DNA of 10,290 bases from NCBI GenBank assembly GCA_003135575.1, contig PLCG01000101.1, positions 13,521-23,810 of the forward strand. The letters are read 5' to 3'. The DNA comes from Nitrososphaerota archaeon (GTDB taxonomy: Archaea; Thermoproteota; Nitrososphaeria; Nitrososphaerales; Gagatemarchaeaceae). The notes under the pieces were generated by a model. The model did not search any database, was not told the origin of the DNA, and was given only the letters and a program-made list of their open reading frames with translations. The translations under genes were made by a program, and so were the position numbers. This document shows, piece by piece, positions 6,248 through 10,290 of this stretch (the stretch's first letter is position 1; every line of letters starts with the position of its first letter).

Positions 6248-6922
6248 TCACTGACGCATCGCCTCACCCAGCTCTCGGAGCTTCGCCGGCCAGTCTTGCG
6301 CCTTCACCACGCTGCTCGCGACTAGTATCCCGTCCGTGCCGAGCCTTATCGCCGCGGCCGCGTCGTCGCCAGATGTGATTCCTGCCCCGCACAGCAGGCT
6401 GCCAGCGTAGCCCGCCTTCGCTAGCGCATCCGCGGTCTCAGTGATGAGCTCAGGCCTCGCCTTTGAGACGGACGTCCCTCTCCCTATCAGTTCCGGCGGC
6501 TCGATCGCGAGGAACTCCGGATTGAGGGCGGAGATTTCGACCGCCTCGGCGGTGGTCTCCGCGCAGGTGCAGCTCTTGAGGCCCTGGCTCTTCATCCGTT
6601 CGACGATCTTCGCGAGGACGTCAATGGGTATCCTTGACTCGCTGTGGTTGAGGAGCGATCCGGCGCACCCAGCCGCCTTGATGGACTCTGGTATCGTCGC
6701 ACCTGTGCTCTTCCCCTGCTCCCCAAACTCGGCTTTCTGAGCGAAGACGGGGATCGCGACCGCAGAGGCTATGGTGTGGAGCATAGGCGCCGGCGGGGCG
6801 ACCACCAGGTCTATCCCCAGCGAGGAGCCCAAGCTCGCGGCCGCCCTTGCGAGCTTGAGGGAGCCTTCCCCCATGACCTCGGGGTAGTTCTTGAAATTGA
6901 CGATGAAAGTACGGGACCGCAT
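6248..6922 (-). CDS. tpiA: Triosephosphate isomerase, archaeal short form
   Basis: Interconverts dihydroxyacetone phosphate and glyceraldehyde 3-phosphate, acting on both products of the nearby aldolase. It is 224 aa, matching the compact archaeal enzyme (about 220-230 aa) rather than the bacterial/eukaryotic form of about 250 aa. Active-site residues are visible: Asn9 and Lys11 in VNFKNY, His93 in LLNHSESR, and Glu141 in AIEPPELIGRG (139-149), whose EPPELIGRG form is characteristic of archaea. The phosphate-binding loops CGAGITSGDD (178-187) and GILVASSVV (198-206) are also present. A TATA-like box centred 37 nt upstream of ATG 6922 implies a leader of about 11 nt. The gene is followed after 55 bp by glutamate dehydrogenase on the same strand. 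Confidence 0.95.
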   Translation of the reverse strand: MRSRTFIVNFKNYPEVMGEGSLKLARAAASLGSSLGIDLVVAPPAPMLHTIASAVAIPVFAQKAEFGEQGKSTGATIPESIKAAGCAGSLLNHSESRIPIDVLAKIVERMKSQGLKSCTCAETTAEAVEISALNPEFLAIEPPELIGRGTSVSKARPELITETADALAKAGYAGSLLCGAGITSGDDAAAAIRLGTDGILVASSVVKAQDWPAKLRELGEAMRQ

Positions 6923-6955
6923 GTGTCTCTTGCCCTGTGGCTGCGCCCGAGCAGG

Positions 6956-6963
6956 GTATAAAT
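6956..6963 (-). promoter_or_regulatory. TATA box of the triosephosphate isomerase gene
   Basis: The minus strand reads ATTTATAC, centred 37 nt upstream of ATG 6922. This is one of the clearest TATA boxes in the window and predicts a leader of about 11 nt. Confidence 0.65.
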
Positions 6964-6995
6964 CGAGTCCGCCGGCGGTCTACGCAGGACGCGGT

Positions 6996-7091
6996 CTAGG
7001 AGTCGTCTTCGGACTCTTCTTCCCAGCCGTCGTCGTCCAGGTCCCCGTCTAGTTCCTCTACCTCTCCATCCTCGGAAGACAACTTCGGCAC
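6996..7091 (-). CDS. Possible tiny acidic protein (31 or 28 codons)
   Basis: An ORF from GTG 7091 to TAG 6996-6998 encodes 31 residues, of which 16 are Asp or Glu and only one (Lys3) is Lys/Arg, with a single Trp near the C-terminus (DDDGWEEESEDDS). No family is recognised. The AT-rich stretch 7096-7117 lies just upstream; its CTTATTAG core (minus strand, 7109-7116) is about 21 nt from the GTG, slightly short for a leaderless start, but about 30 nt from an in-frame TTG at 7082 that would give 28 residues. The same frame runs open further upstream antisense to sua5, but that part looks like a shadow. It could be a real acidic micro-protein or chance coding in a gap; it lies 32 bp upstream of the TIM TATA box on the same strand. 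Confidence 0.3.
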   Translation of the reverse strand: MPKLSSEDGEVEELDGDLDDDGWEEESEDDS

Positions 7092-7096
7092 GGCGC

Positions 7097-7117
7097 TTTT
7101 ATTTTGTCTAATAAGGC
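7097..7117. promoter_or_regulatory. AT-rich promoter-like stretch between the TIM and Sua5 genes
   Basis: This is the most AT-rich segment of the 262-bp gap. It can be read either way: on the minus strand as a promoter for the tiny acidic ORF, or on the plus strand as TATA-like elements that would give sua5 a leader of roughly 45-57 nt. The sequence alone does not choose between these. Confidence 0.4.
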
Positions 7118-7167
7118 TTGCCCGGTGCAGAGCCTCTGCGTGGTAAGGGCAGTCGCCGGCCAAAGCG

Positions 7168-7175
7168 CTTAACAA
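7168..7175 (+). promoter_or_regulatory. Weak TATA-like element close to the Sua5 gene
   Basis: CTTAACAA, preceded by a BRE-like AAAGCG, is centred only about 14 nt before ATG 7185. If it is the working TATA box, transcription would start near 7196-7198 and translation would have to begin at TTG 7200 or GTG 7206 instead. The AT-rich stretch at 7097-7117 is the alternative promoter. Confidence 0.3.
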
Positions 7176-7184
7176 CGCCCCAAA

Positions 7185-7814
7185 ATGACCGCCGTCGCGT
7201 TGACAGTGAGATGCCTCCCCGCGGGCCGCGAAGCGGTCGCGGAGGCTGCCCGAGTCATCAAGGGTGGCGGCGTCGTCGCGATCCCGACCGACACCGTCTA
7301 CGGCTTGGGCTGCGACCCCTCGAGCGACAAGGCCGTCAGGAGGCTCTTCGAGGTGAAGAACCGGCAGGCAAAGCCTGTGCCTGTGCTCTGCGCCGACCAG
7401 AGAGTCGCGGGACGCCTCGTCGAGCTCAACGGTGCGGCGACCCGGATGGCGGAGCAACACTGGCCTGGCGCCCTCACCATCGTCGCACCGCTCAAGAAGG
7501 GCGCCAAGCTGTCTGCGCTTCTGCACCAAGGGAGCGGCTACCTCGGCGTCCGCGTCCCCAAAAGCGACACGTGCGTGAAGCTTGCGGAGAAGGTGGGAGG
7601 CGCGGTCACGGGGACGAGCGCGAACCTCTCCGGAATGCCCTCTTGCCGCACTGCAGCGCAAGTGGTCGCCTCGCTCGACGGGAGGATCCAGCTCGTCATC
7701 GACGGCGGAGAGCTGCGCGGGAAAGAGTCGACCGTAGTCAAGGTCGTCGGAGAGACTGTCGAGGTTTTAAGGGAGGGTTCGGTCAGGATTCAGGAGGGTG
7801 AGCTAAAGCCATGA
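7185..7814 (+). CDS. Threonylcarbamoyl-AMP synthase (Sua5/YrdC/YwlC family)
   Basis: Makes L-threonylcarbamoyl-AMP from threonine, bicarbonate and ATP, the first step of t6A37 modification of ANN-decoding tRNAs. The 209-aa protein is a single YrdC domain without the extra C-terminal Sua5 domain. Hallmarks are IPTDTVYGLGCD (33-44), KNR (58-60) with the KP pair at 63-64, WPGALT (93-98), GVRVP (121-125), TSANLSG (144-150) and STVV (182-185). ATG 7185 has no Shine-Dalgarno site; TTG 7200 or GTG 7206 remain possible starts and would remove 5-7 non-conserved residues. The stop overlaps the next gene by 4 nt (ATGA), so the two are translationally coupled. The KEOPS subunit Cgi121, which acts in the second step of the same pathway, lies convergently just beyond. 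Confidence 0.95.
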   Translation: MTAVALTVRCLPAGREAVAEAARVIKGGGVVAIPTDTVYGLGCDPSSDKAVRRLFEVKNRQAKPVPVLCADQRVAGRLVELNGAATRMAEQHWPGALTIVAPLKKGAKLSALLHQGSGYLGVRVPKSDTCVKLAEKVGGAVTGTSANLSGMPSCRTAAQVVASLDGRIQLVIDGGELRGKESTVVKVVGETVEVLREGSVRIQEGELKP

Positions 7815-8323
7815 ACTTGCTGCTGACTTCGCAAAAGGGGAGCGAGGCGAAGGCTTCCGCGGAGTTCAAGGAGATAGCCCTGCAGCGAGGCCACCGCAAG
7901 CTGCACATCGAAAAGTCCGCCTTCGATGGCGTCCTCGAGATCGAGATCGAGAACTCGCGAGACTTCGTCGCCTTCATGCGCGAGTACGTGAGGTCGGAGC
8001 CGTTCAGGGTGCACTACATCCAGAGGATGATCCCGGTGGACGTTGTCGTCGACACGAACCTCGAGCAGATCAAGGAGGCCGCGACGCAGATCGCTCCGCA
8101 GATTCTTCAGGGTGAGAGCTTCAGGATCGAGATCTCTGAGCGGGATTCCCCACTCACCAGGAAGGAGCTCATCGATACCATCGCAGAGGTCGTGGACCGC
8201 AAGGTGAACCTCAACTCGCCCGACAAGGTCCTTCAGGTCGAGGTGCTCGGCGAATATACCGCGATGTCTGTCGTCAGGCCAGATGAGATTCTCAGCATCA
8301 TCAAGCTCAAGCGCTCTTCCTAG
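7811..8323 (+). CDS. THUMP-domain RNA-binding protein, possible Tan1-like tRNA acetylation cofactor
   Basis: A 170-residue protein whose C-terminal two thirds (about residues 75-166) fits the THUMP fold: a helix at LEQIKEAATQIAPQI, then SFRIEISERDSPLTRKELI (103-121), VDRKVNLNSPDKVLQVEVLG (128-147) and the final strand/helix VVRPDEILSI. The phrase VNLNSPDKVLQVEV closely follows the THUMP consensus (V-L-x-x-P-D-x-x-I-x-V-E-V). No methyltransferase, thiI or pseudouridine-synthase catalytic domain is attached. Stand-alone THUMP proteins of this size include Tan1, which in eukaryotes helps the Kre33/NAT10 enzyme make N4-acetylcytidine in tRNA; an equivalent archaeal role is inferred. It is expressed with sua5 through a 4-nt overlap, and its stop shares a CTAG palindrome with the stop of the convergent Cgi121 gene. 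Confidence 0.82.
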   Translation: MNLLLTSQKGSEAKASAEFKEIALQRGHRKLHIEKSAFDGVLEIEIENSRDFVAFMREYVRSEPFRVHYIQRMIPVDVVVDTNLEQIKEAATQIAPQILQGESFRIEISERDSPLTRKELIDTIAEVVDRKVNLNSPDKVLQVEVLGEYTAMSVVRPDEILSIIKLKRSS

Positions 8324-8784
8324 AGCTTCGCCGCGAGCAGCGCAGCGCGCTCCACCGCCTCGAGGTCTTCCTTCCCGAGCTTCTTCTTGGCGACCTCCTT
8401 GAACCGTCTGTCTTTCTCCAGCTGTCTGACCAGACGCGCGAGCGCGGAGGCGTTACCCCCGGATGCTGCCACGATGAAAAGCCGCCTTGCGCTCGACTTG
8501 TATCCCGCGCGTTTGAAAGCCTCGCCTATCTGCCGCGTCCCGGCGAGACGGAGGAGCAGGTCGAGCTCGGGCCGGTCCGCGAGGGTCGAGCCCGACTTCA
8601 TCGCGGCGAGGGTCTGGGCGGCCACCATCTCGACCGCGGCCGCGTTGGGCGCACGGCTCGCCCCGAATACTTGGACGATTACGGCTGGGCTCTGCTTCCT
8701 GAGCGTGGCGAGGACGTCCTCGACCTCGTCTGGCCCCACGGCGATCTCCCAACATCGACAGTGGAAGGTGCTCTCTCGCGTCAT
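8320..8784 (-). CDS. KEOPS complex subunit Cgi121
   Basis: Cgi121 binds the Bud32 kinase/ATPase in the KEOPS complex and helps recruit tRNA for transfer of threonylcarbamoyl to A37. The 154-aa protein has the family core: VQVFGASRAPNAAAVEMVAA (37-56), then TLADRPELDLLLRLAGTRQIGEAFKRAGYK (67-96); the LLLRLAGTRQI segment is the recognisable signature. The C-terminal 45 residues are an Ala/Lys/Glu-rich helix pair. ATG 8784 lies 12 bp after the stop of the ubiquitin-like gene, with a purine-rich GAGGCGAGGG-type ribosome site overlapping that stop, so the two are cotranscribed. It converges on the THUMP gene with overlapping stops. Kae1, Bud32 and Pcc1 are not in this window. Confidence 0.9.
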   Translation of the reverse strand: MTRESTFHCRCWEIAVGPDEVEDVLATLRKQSPAVIVQVFGASRAPNAAAVEMVAAQTLAAMKSGSTLADRPELDLLLRLAGTRQIGEAFKRAGYKSSARRLFIVAASGGNASALARLVRQLEKDRRFKEVAKKKLGKEDLEAVERAALLAAKL

Positions 8785-8796
8785 CTGTCCCTCGCC

Positions 8797-9060
8797 TCAG
8801 CCCCCGTGCGAGAAGGGAACGAGAAGGACCGAGTCGCCGTCGCTGATGCGCCTGTCCTGCTGCGCCGACGCGGAGAAGACCTCCTCCTCGTTGATGACGA
8901 GCAGGGTGTTGTATTTGGTGAACCCGTGGTCGAGCTGAGCTGGCCTGCTCGAGAGCAGAAGGCCGAAGAGGTCTCCCACGCTGATGCTCTCCTGAGGCAC
9001 GTCCATCTCCTCGGAGCCCATGCTCGTCCTGATGTGGCCGAGGAACTTCAGGTGGATCAT
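8797..9060 (-). CDS. MoaD/ThiS/SAMP-like ubiquitin-fold protein with Gly-Gly terminus
   Basis: An 87-aa beta-grasp protein ending in the diglycine needed for adenylation by an E1-like enzyme and then thiocarboxylation or protein conjugation. Family features are the first strand IHLKFLGHI (2-10), the ISVGDLFGLLL helix (26-36), TLLVINEEEV (52-61) and the final DGDSVLLVPFSHGG (74-87), the classic MoaD/SAMP ending. In archaea such proteins serve as molybdopterin-synthase sulfur carriers, tRNA-thiolation sulfur donors (Urm1/SAMP2-like) or protein tags; sequence cannot separate these. No moaE or E1 gene is nearby. Its operon partner is Cgi121, 12 bp downstream, which favours a tRNA-related role. 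A TATA-like box centred 28 nt upstream of ATG 9060 predicts a nearly leaderless transcript separate from S17e. Confidence 0.88.
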   Translation of the reverse strand: MIHLKFLGHIRTSMGSEEMDVPQESISVGDLFGLLLSSRPAQLDHGFTKYNTLLVINEEEVFSASAQQDRRISDGDSVLLVPFSHGG

Positions 9061-9082
9061 CGCGAAGCCGCGGCCCCTTGCG

Positions 9083-9093
9083 CTCTTAATGTG
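9083..9093 (-). promoter_or_regulatory. TATA-like box of the ubiquitin-fold/Cgi121 operon
   Basis: The minus strand reads CACATTAAGAG, centred about 28 nt upstream of ATG 9060, in the 68-bp gap after the S17e stop. It suggests that the two-gene operon can be transcribed on its own, although readthrough from S17e is also possible. Confidence 0.5.
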
Positions 9094-9128
9094 TTTTCGT
9101 CTTTGGGGGGTCTTGCAGGCTCAGACTA

Positions 9129-9377
9129 TCATGCGGCTACGGGTTCCGCGCCGGCGCCCTGCTCGATCTCCTGCCCCGCCTCCGCCTTTCCTTCCTCAGC
9201 ATCTGCGCTAGCCGCTATCATCGCCTTTGTTATCTTCCCGACCAGCTTGTTGCGGATCATCTTCGAGTGGACCGTCGCGATCTTTGCGAGCTGCGCCTTG
9301 TTAGCGGTGTAATCGGTGCCGAACATCCCTGGATACTTTTGGAGAATCTCCTGAGAAAGCCGGCGAACTCTGTCCAT
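9129..9377 (-). CDS. Small ribosomal subunit protein S17e (eS17)
   Basis: eS17 is a small-subunit ribosomal protein present in archaea and eukaryotes and absent from bacteria. The 82-aa sequence has the conserved core (about 1-56): an N-terminal RVRRLSQEILQKYP helix, FGTDYTANK (19-27), IATVHSKMIRNKLVGKITK (33-51). Archaeal eS17 is commonly about 60-70 aa; here an Ala/Glu/Gly-rich tail of about 25 residues (57-82) follows, probably disordered. ATG 9377 is the natural start, with a TATA-like stretch at 9406-9420 upstream that overlaps the TatD stop, implying a leader of roughly 10-15 nt. It sits between the TatD gene and the ubiquitin-fold/Cgi121 pair on the same strand. Confidence 0.9.
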   Translation of the reverse strand: MDRVRRLSQEILQKYPGMFGTDYTANKAQLAKIATVHSKMIRNKLVGKITKAMIAASADAEEGKAEAGQEIEQGAGAEPVAA

Positions 9378-9405
9378 GTCTTGAGGCAGGCCCCCGCGAG
9401 GGTGG

Positions 9406-9420
9406 AGATAACCTTTTTAC
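9406..9420 (-). promoter_or_regulatory. TATA-like stretch of the S17e gene
   Basis: The minus strand reads GTAAAAAGGTTATCT; its two AT-rich halves are centred about 33 and 39 nt before ATG 9377. It includes the last codon and stop of the upstream TatD gene (TAG at 9417-9419, minus strand). Confidence 0.45.
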
Positions 9421-10166
9421 CCCAAATAGCTTTCAGCGTTCAGGGCGAGCTGGTGGACGGCCTCGTCGAGGCTCTTTCCCCATATCTCCGCGAGCTTGAA
9501 AGCCACGCTAGGCACAAGGCCGGGCCCCTCCGCCCCTCCCAAGGCGGCGAAGGGCACAGGCCCGTCGCTCTCAGTCAGGACCGACTCGACCGGGCACTTC
9601 CTCGCCATCCTGAGCAGCTTCTTCGAGTAGAGGAGGGCGGGGCCGAACGAGACGAACGAGCTTTGCTGTGAGACAACCCTTCCGAGCAGCTCCTCACCTT
9701 CAAACCAGTGCATGAGCAGCGAGCGCAGGGATCTGCCCTCAAGGACGTCGAGGCACGCCTCCTCGGCCCCCCTCGAGTGAACCTGGAGAGGCTTCCTAAG
9801 CCGTTCCGCTACCTCGACCTGAGCCCTGAAGAGCAGCATCTGCGTGCTCATAGGGGAGACCTCCGAGTATTTCGGGTCCAGCCCGACCTCGCCCACTCCG
9901 TCCGCGCCTTCCCAGAGAGGGGCGAGACGGTCGAGGGCGCCTTCGGAGGTGAGAGCCTCAGAGGGGTGCACGCCGAGGAAGCATCTCAAGGTGGAGGGGT
10001 GCGCCTTGCGGAGGAGGAGATTGGGGGCAGCCTCCGCCGCCGAGACCGTCACCGAGACCAGGCTCATCCCCCTGGTGCGCGCGCTCGCCACGACTCGCTC
10101 GGGGTCAGGGTATGCGGGCAGGTGGACATGGGCGTCAAAGAAGGGTGAAAGGGTCCCGGAAGCCAT
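9417..10166 (-). CDS. TatD-family metal-dependent hydrolase
   Basis: A 249-aa TIM-barrel amidohydrolase-superfamily protein. TatD relatives are metal-dependent DNases (3'-exonuclease activity in E. coli TatD), and archaeal members may act in DNA repair or RNA/DNA turnover. Metal ligands are all visible: DAHVHL (His13, His15), Glu93 in GEVGLD, His130 in QVHSRG, His153 in MHWFEG and Asp201 in TESDGP; GVHP (65-68) is another family hallmark. The frame extends six codons upstream to TTG 10184, but a TATA-like box at 10191-10199 is centred about 29 nt before ATG 10166, so the ATG is the probable start and the mRNA nearly leaderless. The S17e gene follows after 39 bp. The true substrate is unknown. 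Confidence 0.87.
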   Translation of the reverse strand: MASGTLSPFFDAHVHLPAYPDPERVVASARTRGMSLVSVTVSAAEAAPNLLLRKAHPSTLRCFLGVHPSEALTSEGALDRLAPLWEGADGVGEVGLDPKYSEVSPMSTQMLLFRAQVEVAERLRKPLQVHSRGAEEACLDVLEGRSLRSLLMHWFEGEELLGRVVSQQSSFVSFGPALLYSKKLLRMARKCPVESVLTESDGPVPFAALGGAEGPGLVPSVAFKLAEIWGKSLDEAVHQLALNAESYLG

Positions 10167-10190
10167 AGGCCTAAGACGCCGCAAAGGCCT

Positions 10191-10199
10191 GATATATCC
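10191..10199 (-). promoter_or_regulatory. TATA box of the TatD-family gene
   Basis: The minus strand reads GGATATATC, centred about 29 nt upstream of ATG 10166. It predicts transcription starting at about 10168-10169 and excludes the upstream TTG 10184 as a start. Confidence 0.65.
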
Positions 10200-10256
10200 A
10201 TTGTAAGGTCGATTTCGTGGTATTAGGCTTCAAAGCCACGTTCTGCGGCCGCCACG

Positions 10257-10267
10257 CTTCTAATAAG
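10257..10267 (+). promoter_or_regulatory. Possible TATA-like element for a plus-strand gene at the window edge
   Basis: TTCTAATAAGC is centred about 24 nt before an ATG at 10286-10288, the spacing of a leaderless archaeal gene that would run out of the window, divergent from the TatD gene. Only five bases of coding sequence are visible, so no product can be named. The same bases form a short inverted repeat (CGCTT-ctaat-AAGCG, 10254-10268), which could be coincidental. Confidence 0.3.
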
Positions 10268-10290
10268 CGAAAAGACCGCGAGAGAATGCC

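Noticed and set aside
6193..6267. N-terminal extension of glutamate dehydrogenase to 6267
   Set aside because: It overlaps the TIM stop and contains the TATA-like box; the family length matches the start at 6192.
6996..7661. 221-codon minus-strand frame antisense to sua5
   Set aside because: Most of it is the shadow of the clearly recognised Sua5 sequence. Only its last 31 codons, outside sua5, are kept as a possible tiny gene.
10254..10268. Short hairpin CGCTT-ctaat-AAGCG considered as a terminator
   Set aside because: The stem is only 5 bp, there is no gene ending just before it on either strand within the window, and the loop bases better fit a TATA-like element.

Overview
This window is a gene-dense, GC-rich piece of an archaeal chromosome. 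The archaeal evidence is ribosomal protein S17e, a Cgi121-type KEOPS subunit, a DhnA/FbaB-type class I fructose-bisphosphate aldolase, a short (224 aa) archaeal triosephosphate isomerase, a stand-alone THUMP protein, and TATA-like boxes about 26-38 nt upstream of most first genes, which implies leaderless or very short-leader mRNAs. The style fits a TACK-group archaeon, possibly a non-ammonia-oxidising Nitrososphaeria-like lineage. That placement is a weak inference; the domain-level call is firm.

Layout. (1) 1-2182, plus strand: the tail of an unrecognised helical protein, then an overlapping drug-exporter-type ABC pair (DrrA-like ATPase and ABC-2 permease). (2) 2197-2931, minus strand: a small coiled-coil protein of unknown function and a capless HAD phosphatase. 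(3) 3018-6922: a central-metabolism block. Aldolase (minus) and a phosphofructokinase with pyrophosphate-type active-site residues (plus) diverge from a shared 94-bp promoter region. Glutamate dehydrogenase and triosephosphate isomerase follow on the minus strand, each with its own TATA box. (4) 6923-7184: a 262-bp gap holding promoters and a possible 28-31 codon, extremely acidic ORF. (5) 7185-8323, plus strand: Sua5/YrdC and a THUMP protein, overlapping by 4 nt. (6) 8320-10166, minus strand: TatD-like metallohydrolase, S17e, a MoaD/SAMP-like ubiquitin-fold protein ending in Gly-Gly, and Cgi121. (7) 10167-10290: TatD promoter and a possible start of a plus-strand gene at the window edge.

How they fit together. 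Aldolase, PFK and TIM supply the upper Embden-Meyerhof segment (fructose 6-phosphate to glyceraldehyde 3-phosphate), and glutamate dehydrogenase links carbon to nitrogen. Sua5 makes threonylcarbamoyl-AMP and Cgi121 belongs to the KEOPS complex that transfers it to tRNA to give t6A37. With the THUMP protein and the ubiquitin-like protein (whose relatives often supply sulfur for tRNA thiolation or molybdopterin), the right half is a tRNA-modification/translation island. No stretch over 300 bp lacks a gene. I saw no tRNA, rRNA, CRISPR array, insertion sequence or convincing terminator. Most of the window is ordinary archaeal housekeeping; the items worth a second look are the PFK active site, the Sua5/KEOPS/SAMP clustering and the tiny acidic ORF.
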